Counted from the stretch's first letter, positions 53,782-62,504 are shown. The stretch is 64,000 bases of DNA from Paeniglutamicibacter terrestris (GCF_012271785.1 NZ_JAAWVT010000001.1:744001-808000), one strand, 5' to 3'. Notes: generated by a model from the letters alone, not told the origin. Translations and numbers: made by a program.

Positions 53782-54755
53782 CACTTTGCCTCCTTGGACA
53801 GGGACTTCAGAGCCTTGCGAGCAGGCTTTTCGAGGGTCAGGCGCCAGCGCTGGGCCGGATCGGTGGCGATGCGCAGCCATGCGGCCAAAAGGTTCGCGGC
53901 AATCGCGGTGATCACGATGGCGGCGCCGGGCAGGATCGAGAGCCACCAAGCGGTCTGCAGGTATTGGCGTCCCTGGGCCACCATCAACCCCCAACTCACA
54001 TCCGGTGGCTGGATGCCAATGCCCAGGAAGGAGAGTGAGGATTCGGCCAGCATCACGTAGCAGAATTCCAGGGTGGCCAGGGTCAGCAGCGTCGGGGTGA
54101 CCACCGGAATCACGTGCATCGCGATGATCGAATTGGGCTTGGTGCCGAAGGTGCGCGCCGCGTCCACGAAGGTACGGGACTGCAGTTCGGCGGATTCGGC
54201 GCGGGCGGTACGCATATAAATCGGGATACGCGTCAGCGCCAGGATCAGCACGATGTTGGCGACCGAGGGGCTGAAAACGTAGAGCACCACCACCGCCAGC
54301 AGCAGCGAGGGGAAGGACATGATGATGTCGGCGATGCGCATCGAGATGTTTTCGCGTCGCCCCCGGTGATATCCGGCCCAGACTCCCCAGAGCGAACCGA
54401 CGAGCAGAGCCACCAACACCGCTGGAACGGCGACCATCAAGGTGGTGCGTGTGGCGACGATCAACCGAGCGAGCATCGAGCGGCCCAGCGAGTCGGAGCC
54501 CAGAATGTAGGCCCAACCGTTGGCTGGATCAAAGGGTGCCTTGTTCATGAACATCAGGTTTTGCTTAGTGGCCAGCTCGCCCATCAGAGTGGGACCGATC
54601 AGCGCCACCAAAATGACCACGGCCAGGATCAGGGCGCCGATTGTTGCGAATTTATCGCGCAGCAGCATCCGGAACATGCTCGGCCCGCCCAGACGCACCT
54701 TGGACGGCTTCGGCGCACGTTGCTGCCCGGTGGGCGCGTTTAATGTCTGTGTCAT
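53781..54755 (-). CDS. dppC: dipeptide/oligopeptide ABC transporter permease, DppC type
   Basis: A 324-residue permease. N-terminal polar stretch, first helix (ATIGALILAVVILVALIGPTLM), large loop with GSDSLGRSMLARLIVATRTTL, and the EAA-like loop DAARTFGTKPNSIIAMHVIPVVTPTL that contacts the ATPases. The SFLGIGIQPPDVSWG motif is typical of DppC/OppC. It follows dppB by 8 bp. Confidence 0.92.
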   Translation of the reverse strand: MTQTLNAPTGQQRAPKPSKVRLGGPSMFRMLLRDKFATIGALILAVVILVALIGPTLMGELATKQNLMFMNKAPFDPANGWAYILGSDSLGRSMLARLIVATRTTLMVAVPAVLVALLVGSLWGVWAGYHRGRRENISMRIADIIMSFPSLLLAVVVLYVFSPSVANIVLILALTRIPIYMRTARAESAELQSRTFVDAARTFGTKPNSIIAMHVIPVVTPTLLTLATLEFCYVMLAESSLSFLGIGIQPPDVSWGLMVAQGRQYLQTAWWLSILPGAAIVITAIAANLLAAWLRIATDPAQRWRLTLEKPARKALKSLSKEAK

Positions 54756-54763
54756 GATCTTTC

Positions 54764-55783
54764 CTAGGCGTTCGCGCCGGTGACGGCAGGGACGGTGGGC
54801 TCACTCGGCGTGGTTGGCTCGGTAGTGGAGGTGATGGTTCGCGCCTTGCGCTTACCCCTAGCCCCGGCGGTGGGACGAACCCGCGGGTCAAGCAGCGCGT
54901 AACCCAGATCAATCAGGATGTTCAGGATGAAGATGGCGATGGCCGTGATCAACACACACGCCTGAAGGACGGCGAAGTCACGTTGCAGAATCGAGTCGAT
55001 CATCAGCTTGCCAATGCCTGGCCAGCCGAAGATCGTCTCGACCACCACCGCCCCGTTGACCAACCCGACGGTTAGGTCTCCGGCCACTGTCAGTGCTGGC
55101 GCCGCGGCGTTACGCAGTGCGTGGGCGGTGACCACGCGGTACTCGGAGGCGCCCTTGGAGCGGGCGAGCTTGATGTAGGGCTCGGAGAGCGAGGTGACCA
55201 TGGCTCCGCGGATCACTTGCACCAGTGCCCCGAAGGGCCTCATGAGCAGTGTGGCCACCGGCAGCACCCAGGCCGCTGCGCCCATGACCCCGGAGGTGGG
55301 CAGCCAGCCCAGGTAGATGGCAAAGACCCAGATACCCACGATGGCCAACCAGAAGTCTGGAATGGAGGCTGCTGCCATCGAGACGAAGGACGCCAGGCGG
55401 TCCAGTAGCCCGTTGGGCTTCAGCGCGGCGGCGGAGCCCACGATGATCGCCAGAATGATGGCGATCACCATGGTTGTTGCCGCTAGTTGCAGCGTGGCCG
55501 GGAAGGCGCGCAGCGCCATGGCCGCGGCATCCTCCCCGGTTCGCAGTGAGGTTCCAAAGTCCAATCGCAGCAGACCACCGAAGTAGTCGGCCATCTGCAC
55601 CAGGACCGGCTGGTCCAGGCCATTCTTGGCAATGAAGTCCGCGCGCATGGCGTCGGTGGCGTTCAGTGGTAGGTAGAGGCTTGCCGGGTTACCGGTCATC
55701 CGGGCCAGGGCGAAGACACCCACCACCACAACCACCAGCGGCAGTGCGGAGGAGATAATCCGTTTACGCAAATAGGTGAGCAT
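54764..55783 (-). CDS. dppB: dipeptide/oligopeptide ABC transporter permease, DppB type
   Basis: A 339-residue permease with LRKRIISSALPLVVVVVGVFALARMTGNPA at the N-terminus, FGTSLRTGE, and the EAA-loop ARSKGASEYRVVTAHALRNAAAPALT. ETIFGWPGIGKLMIDSILQRDFAVLQ is the DppB/OppB family hallmark. The C-terminus carries an unusual Thr/Pro-rich tail (about 30 residues). It follows dppA by 66 bp. Confidence 0.92.
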   Translation of the reverse strand: MLTYLRKRIISSALPLVVVVVGVFALARMTGNPASLYLPLNATDAMRADFIAKNGLDQPVLVQMADYFGGLLRLDFGTSLRTGEDAAAMALRAFPATLQLAATTMVIAIILAIIVGSAAALKPNGLLDRLASFVSMAAASIPDFWLAIVGIWVFAIYLGWLPTSGVMGAAAWVLPVATLLMRPFGALVQVIRGAMVTSLSEPYIKLARSKGASEYRVVTAHALRNAAAPALTVAGDLTVGLVNGAVVVETIFGWPGIGKLMIDSILQRDFAVLQACVLITAIAIFILNILIDLGYALLDPRVRPTAGARGKRKARTITSTTEPTTPSEPTVPAVTGANA

Positions 55784-55849
55784 GATCCTTAGTTGCTTTC
55801 CGTCGAATTCATTATTGCCAGTTCCTTGCGAAGGGCCTTTGGATGGGAG

Positions 55850-57448
55850 CTACTTGGCGGTGACTTCTGCCAGGCGCAGTTCATCGCCCGAGGAGGAGTT
55901 CGGCGTGTAGGCCACGGTCCCGGCAATACCGAGCATGCCGGTCTGGTGGGCGATGTGCGCGAACTGAACCACGTTCTCGTTCTGGTAGGAGAAGACCTTC
56001 TCGAAGGCACCCTGCCTGTCATCGCCGGTGGCGGCATCCGCCGTAGCGATGAGCTTGTCGAGTTCGGGGGTGCCGAAGGCCGACTGGGCTCCCTTGGACG
56101 TCATGTACTGATCGACGGTGAAGGCCGCATCACCTGCCTGGTTTCCGTGCTGAGTCATGAGCATGATCGCTCCCTCATCATCGGTGGGGAACGGGCGGAC
56201 CTGGTAGGTCAGGTGCTGGCTGGTCTCAAGCATCTTCAGCTTCACATTCAGACCGGCCTGGCTCAGCTGTTCCTGGATGACCTGGCCGAGTTCTTCGATC
56301 TTGGGGAACTGGGCGGTGCGCACGATCAGGCTGATCTGCGCGGAGGTGTCAACGCCTGCGGCCTTGGCCTCTTCAACCAGGGCCTTGGCCTTTTCCGGGT
56401 CATATGGCCAGGCGGCCAGCTCATCGCTGTGTCCTACAACGCCCTCGGGAACCAGCTGGGCGGCGACCTTATCGCGTCCGCCGTAGAGCGAGGCGACGAT
56501 GGCTTCCTTGTCGATGGCGTAGTTCACGGCCTGGCGGACCTTGATATCGGTGAAAGGTGCCCTATCCGCGTGCATGCGCAAGGCAACGGTTTCGTTGTTC
56601 GGGTAGGAGACGCCCAGATCCCCGATGTTGTCCTCGGGGCTCAGGCCGGTGGCGATGTCTGCCTCTCCGGAGGTGATCATGGCGGCGCGGACGCTGCCCT
56701 CGCTTCTCCACTGGTAGTTGGCCTTGTCGAAGGCGGGGGCCTCGCCCCAGTAGTCGGCGAAGGCCGATGCATTGATGGACTGGCCGGCATCCCATTTATC
56801 CAGTTTGTAGGGGCCGGTGCCGATCGGTTCGCGTACCTTCTCGGTGGCGGAGGTTTCGGAGGGCACGACCTCAAGGAAGGAGAGGCGCAGCGGCAGGATC
56901 GGATCGGCTTTGGGAGCCGTCACGGTCAGGGTGGTGGCGTCAACTGCCTTGACCTTGAGGTCATCATCGCCAAAGACATAACCTTCGACGTTGCAGCCGA
57001 GTTTGCCGTTGACTGCACGATCGATGGTTGCCGCGGCATCCTCGGCGGTGAAGTCTGATCCGTCGTGGAATTTCACGCCCTCGCGCAGCTTCAGCGTCCA
57101 GTTGGTGTCATCCGTGCTGGTCCATTCAGTGGCGAGCTTGGGCTCGAGCTCACCGGTGGTGGGATTACGTTCGATCAGTGGTTCGGTGATGGTTGAGCGC
57201 ACCACCACTCCGGTGCTGGTCAGGTTCGACTCGCAGGCTTCAAGCGTTGGTGGTTCCTGCTGCAGGACGACCCGCAGCGTGTCCCCCGCTGCCGGAGCTC
57301 CGGATCCACCGGAACTCGAAGCTTCGGTGGAGTTGGCTACGGAGCAGCCCGAGAGCACCGTGACGCCTAACAGGGCACCGGCGGCCACGGCCATGGAGAG
57401 TCGACGGGTGCGGGTCACGGGCGTCGTTGCTTTGCTGGATAAAAACAT
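55850..57448 (-). CDS. dppA: ABC transporter substrate-binding lipoprotein, DppA/OppA family
   Basis: A 532-residue SBP family 5 lipoprotein: signal peptide, lipobox LSGC, then LRVVLQQEPPTLEACESN, LIERNPTTGELEPKLATEW and LKLREGVKFHDGSDFTAEDAAATI, the family blocks. GTGPYKLDKW and VRQAVNYAIDKEAIV also match. ATG 57448 has GAGGAAA nine bases upstream; the longer open frame reaches into the promoter region. First gene of the dpp operon. Peptide or another ligand such as glutathione or nickel is possible. Confidence 0.9.
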   Translation of the reverse strand: MFLSSKATTPVTRTRRLSMAVAAGALLGVTVLSGCSVANSTEASSSGGSGAPAAGDTLRVVLQQEPPTLEACESNLTSTGVVVRSTITEPLIERNPTTGELEPKLATEWTSTDDTNWTLKLREGVKFHDGSDFTAEDAAATIDRAVNGKLGCNVEGYVFGDDDLKVKAVDATTLTVTAPKADPILPLRLSFLEVVPSETSATEKVREPIGTGPYKLDKWDAGQSINASAFADYWGEAPAFDKANYQWRSEGSVRAAMITSGEADIATGLSPEDNIGDLGVSYPNNETVALRMHADRAPFTDIKVRQAVNYAIDKEAIVASLYGGRDKVAAQLVPEGVVGHSDELAAWPYDPEKAKALVEEAKAAGVDTSAQISLIVRTAQFPKIEELGQVIQEQLSQAGLNVKLKMLETSQHLTYQVRPFPTDDEGAIMLMTQHGNQAGDAAFTVDQYMTSKGAQSAFGTPELDKLIATADAATGDDRQGAFEKVFSYQNENVVQFAHIAHQTGMLGIAGTVAYTPNSSSGDELRLAEVTAK

Positions 57449-57654
57449 CGGTGTTTCCTCTGCGGTGAGCGAATTGGACGAGTGTGGACGACCAATGCGA
57501 GGGGAACTGCCGGTCGTGTTCACATAGCTTTGACGGCCGGGCCGAAGCGCGTCAAGGCATTGCTTCAGCATGAACACGCGGTTTTGGGGTGCACGGCATC
57601 GAACCGAACGAGACAGGGAATGTGACTTCCGCTACATTTGGCGGCTGAAAGAGC

Positions 57655-57683
57655 ATCAATGCCTCAACGGTATTGATCAATGC
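57655..57683. promoter_or_regulatory. ATCAATGC direct repeats between dppA and the dehydrogenase gene
   Basis: ATCAATGC occurs at 57655-57662 and 57676-57683, 21 bp apart (two helical turns), with the palindrome ATTGATCAAT (57672-57681) overlapping the second. A possible regulator site in the divergent promoter region; no matching regulator gene is adjacent. Confidence 0.3.
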
Positions 57684-57730
57684 GTTCTCCGTGTTGGACG
57701 TGCATGCTTGAGACTTCCTAGGATGCAGGT

Positions 57731-58723
57731 ATGTCAACAGATACCAGCGCCTCCACGCGACGCGATCACAGCCCCATCTCCGGGAACGCCATTGTGCGCG
57801 TCGGCCCGGTCAACCCAACGGTCGCCCAGGCGCTGCTTGAAAACTACGCTTCATTGGTCCTGCCCGATGCCGGGGCGCAGCGCGAGGCATTCCTCACGGA
57901 ACACGGTTCATCCATTCGGGTTGCCGTATGTTCGGGAAAGATCGGCGTTGACACGCAGACCATGAAGCGGCTTCCAAACCTCGAAGCCATCGTGAATTTT
58001 GGTGTCGGCTACGACGCCACCGACGTGGCTCAGGCCACCGAGCGCGGCATTCCGATCAGCAACACTCCCGATGTCCTGACCGACTGCGTCGCCGATACCG
58101 CTCTGGGCCTGTACCTCGACACACTGCGCACGCTGAGCGCCGCGGAGCGTTTTGTCCGCAATGGCACCTGGGCCACGGGGGTAAACTTCCCGCTGGCCAC
58201 CCGCGCCAGCTCAAAGCGTGTGGGCATTTTGGGTCTGGGTCGGATCGGCGCGGCCATTGCCAAGCGCCTGGAGGGTTTCGACTGCGAAATTCACTATCAC
58301 AACCGCTCGGAGATCACCGGCAGCCCCTACACGTACCACCCGTCGGCGACCGCGCTGGCCGAGGCCACGGATGTGTTGATCGTGGCAGCGGCTGGCGGCC
58401 CAGATTCGGCGGGGCTGGTTGATGCAGCGGTGCTGGAGGCGATCGGACCGAAGGGCTTCCTGATCAACATTGCCCGCGGCAGCGTGGTGGACGAGCCGGC
58501 GCTGGTCGCGGCCCTGCAGGCTGGCACCATCGCCGGAGCCGGTCTGGATGTGTTCGCTTCCGAGCCACACGTTCCAGAAGAACTCTTTGGCTTGGAGAAC
58601 GTGGTCCTGCTGCCGCACCTGGGCAGCGGTACGCACGAGACCCGTGCCGATATGGCCTCATTGGTGCTGGATAACCTGCGCAGTTATGTGGAATCCGGGG
58701 AACTCGTTACTCCCATCTCGTAG
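57731..58723 (+). CDS. D-2-hydroxyacid dehydrogenase
   Basis: A 330-residue NAD(P)-dependent D-isomer-specific 2-hydroxyacid dehydrogenase. The Rossmann loop VGILGLGRIGAAIAKRL lies near residues 162-178. The catalytic Arg (INIARGSVVDE), Glu (DVFASEPHVPEEL) and His (LLPHLGSGT) are in order. The SGTHETRADM end is typical of the glyoxylate/hydroxypyruvate reductase branch. It diverges from dppA; AGGT lies directly before the ATG, so a stronger ribosome site is absent. Confidence 0.87.
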   Translation: MSTDTSASTRRDHSPISGNAIVRVGPVNPTVAQALLENYASLVLPDAGAQREAFLTEHGSSIRVAVCSGKIGVDTQTMKRLPNLEAIVNFGVGYDATDVAQATERGIPISNTPDVLTDCVADTALGLYLDTLRTLSAAERFVRNGTWATGVNFPLATRASSKRVGILGLGRIGAAIAKRLEGFDCEIHYHNRSEITGSPYTYHPSATALAEATDVLIVAAAGGPDSAGLVDAAVLEAIGPKGFLINIARGSVVDEPALVAALQAGTIAGAGLDVFASEPHVPEELFGLENVVLLPHLGSGTHETRADMASLVLDNLRSYVESGELVTPIS

Positions 58724-58779
58724 TAAAGATGGCGCTCATGGAAATTCCTCAGAGTTGCTTACCGAAAATCCCCAACTCG

Positions 58780-59079
58780 CTAGAGCTGAATTAGCAGATT
58801 TGCTGGCGTCCCGGTAGTGACCTTCCGGAGTTGCTCGGCAGCAGCCTGAGGAGTACGCAGCCGACACGATTCGCCATCAAGATTCAGCACCACCGACCGA
58901 TGCAACAGCCTGTCGAGCATGGCCGCGGCAACAGTGGTGTCCCCGAGGATCTCACCCCAAGTACCAACAGGCCGATTGGTCGTGATGACAATGCTGGGTT
59001 TCAAATACCGATGGTTGATGACTTGGGACAACGCCGACGCCGCTTCCCCAGGAAGCGCGAGATACCCCAGCTCGTCGAT
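58780..59079 (-). pseudogene. istB: truncated IS21-family istB (transposition helper ATPase)
   Basis: The frame encodes the C-terminal about 99 residues of an IstB-like AAA+ ATPase: IDELGYLALPGEAASALSQVINHRYLKPSIVITTNRPVGTWGEILGDTTVAAAMLDRLLHRSVVLNLDGES, which includes the Walker B region (IDELGY) and sensor motifs. The N-terminal half and istA are missing. The frame meets a TAG inside the inverted repeat at 59072-59107. The rest of 58724-59113 shows nothing else. Confidence 0.85.
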
Positions 59080-59107
59080 CTATGCGGATGTCCGCATAGA
59101 TCGACGA
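59072..59107. repeat. 17-bp perfect inverted repeat at the istB breakpoint
   Basis: Arms 59072-59088 and 59091-59107 are perfectly complementary around TG. Part of the left arm is still istB coding sequence, so the right arm is an inverted copy of it: a fold-back duplication marking the end of the IS remnant. Confidence 0.75.
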
Positions 59108-59113
59108 ACTCGG

Positions 59114-59440
59114 TCAGTCGGCCGTGGGTTTGAATCCTTTTCTGCGTCCTCGAATGTTGTCATCGACGGCCAACACCTCAGGGGTGACGATCTGGTCGAA
59201 GTCCGATTTGTTCACCATGATCACCTCCGTCGAACCGTCCGCGTGGCGGAATTCGATCTCCACTACGTTCGTCAGCCGCATGAGTCCGATAAGTTCTTCA
59301 TCCCAAACGTCGAACAGCTTTCCTTCACTCCTGATCACTACCGTGATCACCTTGTCATCAGCGAGAACTTCACCACTGATGTCTGAAGTTCTTACCGACT
59401 TCCAACCCACTTCAATCACCGACTTACATATGCGTAGCAA
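59114..59440 (-). CDS. small conserved-looking protein of unknown function
   Basis: A 108-codon frame whose central part, ISGEVLADDKVITVVIRSEGKLFDVWDEELIGLMRLTNVVEIEFRHADGSTEVIMVNKSDFDQIVTPEVLAVDDNIRGRRKGF, looks like a compact beta-rich domain with consistent codon use. No function recognised. The start is uncertain: TTG 59440 is the most upstream, GTG 59410 is an alternative, and neither has a good ribosome site. It lies between the istB remnant and the TIR gene on the same strand as the latter and could belong to the same insert. Confidence 0.5.
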   Translation of the reverse strand: MLRICKSVIEVGWKSVRTSDISGEVLADDKVITVVIRSEGKLFDVWDEELIGLMRLTNVVEIEFRHADGSTEVIMVNKSDFDQIVTPEVLAVDDNIRGRRKGFKPTAD

Positions 59441-59563
59441 TCACTGGGTGCGGTCGCTTCTGCGCATGGCTATGAGACTTCACGTAGTTTTATCAAAACT
59501 ATTAATATTCTAGAATAATCAAAAGATATTCCTGACCTGAAAACTGCACCCGGCAGATGAAAT

Positions 59564-60493
59564 CTAGCTCGTAGGATCCGTTGGAACTCTCAATCGCTGA
59601 TTCGAGGGCCCAGAAGGATCTATGTATTCAAACCTGACCGGACCCGAAACAAGATCGCGATTACTGAGGAAATCGAAGACGGTTCCTTCTTCGTCGTCCG
59701 ACATCTTTTGAGGCAAGAAGATAACGGTGGTTCCATCAAGTAATTGTTGAGCACCCATGGTGCTGTAGCCAAGAGACTCCAGTGCTTCAGTAACTGCGCC
59801 CAGCCGTCCCCCACGTTTGCGAGATTTTGCTGAACTGACGTTGTGAGAGATCGAGGATATTCTCCGATCATCAATTGCGTTCTTCAGCCTCGTATCTGAG
59901 CGGTTCATGTCGCGAATGGTCTCGAGTATCTCAGACAACATATCCTCAGGTGATCGCGGCACTACGGGGTCCGGAAGCGCTACAAGGTCGGCCTCATCTT
60001 CATACTTATCATTCACTTCGGCCAACTTCGATTCCAGCGCTGGCCAACATACGTTAAAGCCGCGGTCCAGCAGTTCAACGCTTCTACTGTCTTCACCTAA
60101 CGCCTCATTGATCGAGGCGACCAGGTCATGAAACCCCTCACGGGTTGGCATTGTTGCTTGGTAGCTGGCAAGCGGGCCTACAAGATCAGTAGCCTTTTTG
60201 AAGTCAATCAGCAGCGGCGCAACTCGGGACTCTGCCCCACCCACTTTCTTTGACAGCGCACCCGCTTCAAAATTGAGCCATTGCGCATGTTGGTTCCGTG
60301 GCGTTGCCACGATGATTCCAAAACTTGTGCCGTTCAGCTCCTTCTCCAGTTGCTGGTTCCATTTCAACCCTGCGCGAAGCCCTTCAGAGCTTATCCAGGG
60401 CTCAACAGAATTGATGACTGTTGGTAACCATTCATGCAGCACTTCAGCCACTGCATGACTTTTCTTACCTGACCAACTTACAAAAACCTTCAA
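59564..60493 (-). CDS. TIR-domain protein, candidate NADase defence effector
   Basis: A 309-residue protein. The TIR fold occupies about residues 1-135: KVFVSWSGKKSHAVAEVL (strand A, BB region), SVEPWISSEGLRAGLKW, FGIIVATPRNQHAQWLNFEAGALSK with E76 at the position of the catalytic Glu of TIR NADases. After a linker rich in acidic residues and an RSPEDMLSEILETIRDMNRS helical segment (about 190-215) comes a C-terminal part of unknown fold. Bacterial TIR proteins often act as NAD+-cleaving abortive-infection effectors. TTG 60493 is preceded by AGGGGG. Located in an AT-rich insert next to an IS remnant. Confidence 0.75.
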   Translation of the reverse strand: MKVFVSWSGKKSHAVAEVLHEWLPTVINSVEPWISSEGLRAGLKWNQQLEKELNGTSFGIIVATPRNQHAQWLNFEAGALSKKVGGAESRVAPLLIDFKKATDLVGPLASYQATMPTREGFHDLVASINEALGEDSRSVELLDRGFNVCWPALESKLAEVNDKYEDEADLVALPDPVVPRSPEDMLSEILETIRDMNRSDTRLKNAIDDRRISSISHNVSSAKSRKRGGRLGAVTEALESLGYSTMGAQQLLDGTTVIFLPQKMSDDEEGTVFDFLSNRDLVSGPVRFEYIDPSGPSNQRLRVPTDPTS

Positions 60494-60738
60494 CGGGCCC
60501 CCTACTTGCAATGAATACTCGAACAAGCTTATCAACAGTGGCTTGATGGAAGGCTGTTTCGCCGGACATAATCAGACCAATTCACACGGGTGAGTGTTTT
60601 GTTATTTACCAAAATCTATCTATTAATATAATAGAAGGTAAATTAATAAATTTTTCAATCTACACAACAACGTAAATGTATCCGCGGCCGCAAGTGGAGT
60701 CCCTCTCAAGATTGATGCCTCTAGTTCTTCTGCTGAGG
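60494..60738. other. AT-rich intergenic region in the insert
   Basis: No gene is seen. The stretch 60600-60680 is strongly AT-rich (runs such as ATTAATATAATAGAAGG, AATTAATAAATTTTTC), unlike the surrounding high-GC chromosome, and probably holds the promoter of the TIR gene. It is a sign of foreign origin. Confidence 0.5.
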
Positions 60739-61485
60739 CTACACGCCTGTTGAACCGTCATTAGCCCGGTCGGCAGAACCGCGCTCCTCGAACTCGGTCG
60801 TCTGCTCATTCAATGCATGTAGCCGCATCATCTCTTTACGCCATTTCTTGTCCTTCTTGGCGCCCGAACGAACTAGCACGCCAAATTCGCCATCGAAATC
60901 TGTCCATTTTTTCGTACGCTTGTTGATATCTCTCATGGCTTTTGCGAGATCATGCATTCCGTAGATTTGCAGGAACCGCTTGGACTTCATGAGGCCCCAG
61001 TCCAATATTGCGGTACTTTTCAAGTCAGTGCCATCTGTTCCCTTGAACGAAACAGTCACATCATGTGCTTCGGTAAGAGCGGGGTTTTTCACACGGGAGT
61101 GCACTACGTCCCACAAAGTCCTCCATTCCTGGCCTGGAGCCAAGTACGGGATGATTTTTGGAATCGCTACTAGTTCAACTTCACTTCCCGTTGCTGAAGC
61201 AGATCTCATCAGAGACGGATTACTCTTAACGACCACGTCATAGGCAGGGGTCTGCCCATAGTTTTTGATGACAAAATCCTGGACGTAAGCAGCAGCACCC
61301 TGTTCCATATGGGCGACGACGAAAGGCTCTGCCTTCTTCAGCTCTATGTCATCGACTTGTTTTCGGGACGCCTTCGATTCCGTTATTTGACTCTTGGCAT
61401 AGCCCAAGGCGATTGCTGCGGTCAAGAAGGTCAGCCCAGCAATTATTACTGAAATCCATTCAGTCACAGTAGATCCTGCATTCAA
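60739..61485 (-). CDS. single-pass membrane protein of unknown function
   Basis: A 248-residue protein with one N-terminal helix (about residues 9-30, WISVIIAGLTFLTAAIALGYA) and a short charged helix (SQITESKASRKQVDDIELKKA). A beta-type domain follows (about 50-165: FVIKNYGQTPAYDVVVKSNPSL, LAPGQEWRTLWDVVHSR, DVTVSFKGTDG), and a basic tail. The NYGQTPAYDVVV..PGQ pattern recurs in small membrane-anchored proteins of phages and plasmids. TTG 61485 has AAAGGA upstream. It stands before the TIR gene on the same strand and may be its partner; this is inference. Confidence 0.6.
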   Translation of the reverse strand: MNAGSTVTEWISVIIAGLTFLTAAIALGYAKSQITESKASRKQVDDIELKKAEPFVVAHMEQGAAAYVQDFVIKNYGQTPAYDVVVKSNPSLMRSASATGSEVELVAIPKIIPYLAPGQEWRTLWDVVHSRVKNPALTEAHDVTVSFKGTDGTDLKSTAILDWGLMKSKRFLQIYGMHDLAKAMRDINKRTKKWTDFDGEFGVLVRSGAKKDKKWRKEMMRLHALNEQTTEFEERGSADRANDGSTGV

Positions 61486-61487
61486 GC

Positions 61488-61610
61488 TTAGTCATCGTCC
61501 TTTTGTTCTCGCACACGACCGTGTCCGTCAGTAGCCTCATTAATTACATCGATCAATTCCTCATAAAGGGCTCGATCGCTAGGGTTCATCTTCTCATCCC
61601 CATGGGACAC
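61488..61610 (-). CDS. possible small protein upstream of the membrane protein gene
   Basis: A 40-codon frame from GTG 61610 (SHGDEKMNPSDRALYEELIDVINEATDG...) ending in EQKDDD, 2 bp before the TTG of the membrane protein gene. The open frame continues about 25 codons further 5' without a start and meets a stop in the hairpin at 61673-61712, so it may be the remnant of a larger gene. Its 3' end holds the AAAGGA of the next gene, which fits translational coupling. Confidence 0.35.
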   Translation of the reverse strand: MSHGDEKMNPSDRALYEELIDVINEATDGHGRVREQKDDD

Positions 61611-61672
61611 ATAGAACTCAGCAGCTTCTATGGCTAGCGCGCTCCAGGCTTTCCGTTCCGGGTAAAGCCAAA

Positions 61673-61712
61673 AGCCTGTGTTTCACCCGGTTTTCTGGGT
61701 GAAACACGGGCT
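61673..61712 (-). terminator. intrinsic terminator after the VOC gene
   Basis: A 16-bp stem (61673-61688 with 61697-61712, one G-T mismatch) with an 8-nt loop, followed on the minus strand by TTTTGG. It lies about 255 bp after the VOC gene stop and before the small frame, so it may separate the accessory insert from the core genes. Confidence 0.6.
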
Positions 61713-61967
61713 TGCAGCGGGGCGGTTGATTTCTTGATCCGACCATAGTGGTGCTTTTCGGAAGGCACCCATCTTTCTCGACGGCCCCGTGTACTGAAAA
61801 GTTCACATTTTCTAGCACATGGTTCGCCATTCTGCAGGCGCTGCCCACCTGCGGAACAGGTCCAACAAATTCAACTTGCCATCCATCCGCCGGAAGACTT
61901 TCAGTGGATGGATGGCCAATGATCCATTGGGGCAGTTCAGGTTGCCTCCGGAGTTAGTTCGAGTTGC
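61713..61967. other. gene-free stretch between insert and VOC gene
   Basis: No convincing coding region, RNA or repeat was recognised. A short GATGGATGG repeat occurs near 61907-61918. This may be eroded sequence at the right edge of the insert. Confidence 0.4.
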
Positions 61968-62504
61968 TCAACGTTCCTGCTTGGTCCCATCGGAAACCCG
62001 TGAAGGACGCCAACGGCGCAGCTGCGTTCCTGCCTCGTAGGCTTGCGACGACGGGTAGCTCACGAGTTCCACCGTGCTTCCCCAGGGGGTACGGGCGTAT
62101 AAATAGCGGTTTCCCGCTCCCGCGTCACCTCCGGGTAGATCATTGGGCTGACTCAACAGTGTCCCGCCGGCCTCCTGAAGTTGGGCTGCCGCCTGATCAA
62201 TGTCATCGACGTAGACGCAGAAGTGCTGCAGACCGTAGTCACTGGGGACAACCGGTTCACGCTGCGCCACCCCGGAGTAGACAAAGAGCTCGAGGTTTGG
62301 CCCCTCACCTAGGCGCATCATCCTGATGGATTCGATGGTGGCCCCGGCCGGAATGCCAAGACCGGCCTCGACCTCAGGACCCGACAAGGGTTCATCAAGC
62401 ATGTCGTAGATCTTCTCGGCGCCGAAGGCCCGGGTGAAGAAATCGGTGGCCTGCTCGAGGTCTGGAACGGTGATGCCGATATGTTCAATGGCACGGATAC
62501 TCAT
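61968..62504 (-). CDS. VOC-family protein, glyoxalase/dioxygenase superfamily
   Basis: A 178-residue single-module VOC protein: IRAIEHIGITVPDLEQATDFFTRAFGAE, then SIRMMRLGEGPNLELFVYSG and QHFCVYVDDIDQAAAQLQEAGGTLL, with YARTPWGSTVELVSYP near the C-terminus, giving the H/E metal-site pattern (H8, E about 72, H about 93, E about 147). It is 13 bp downstream of the flavin reductase-like gene on the same strand, so co-transcription is likely; it may act in the same catabolic step. Substrate unknown. Confidence 0.8.
   Translation of the reverse strand: MSIRAIEHIGITVPDLEQATDFFTRAFGAEKIYDMLDEPLSGPEVEAGLGIPAGATIESIRMMRLGEGPNLELFVYSGVAQREPVVPSDYGLQHFCVYVDDIDQAAAQLQEAGGTLLSQPNDLPGGDAGAGNRYLYARTPWGSTVELVSYPSSQAYEAGTQLRRWRPSRVSDGTKQER

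Noticed and set aside
53782-54516. 245-codon N-terminal extension of dppD
   Set aside because: It overlaps dppC entirely in another frame; the GGAGG-preceded ATG at 53781 matches the family start.
55793-57058. Long plus-strand open frame (421 codons) opposite dppA
   Set aside because: dppA on the minus strand has signal peptide and SBP-5 blocks; the opposite frame shows no family pattern.
59875-60458. Plus-strand open frames opposite the TIR gene
   Set aside because: Short, serine-rich antisense frames with no start signals, whereas the minus strand encodes a clear TIR domain.
61819-62040. Possible small plus-strand genes right of the insert
   Set aside because: Frames overlap the 3' end of the VOC gene and show no ribosome site or family pattern.
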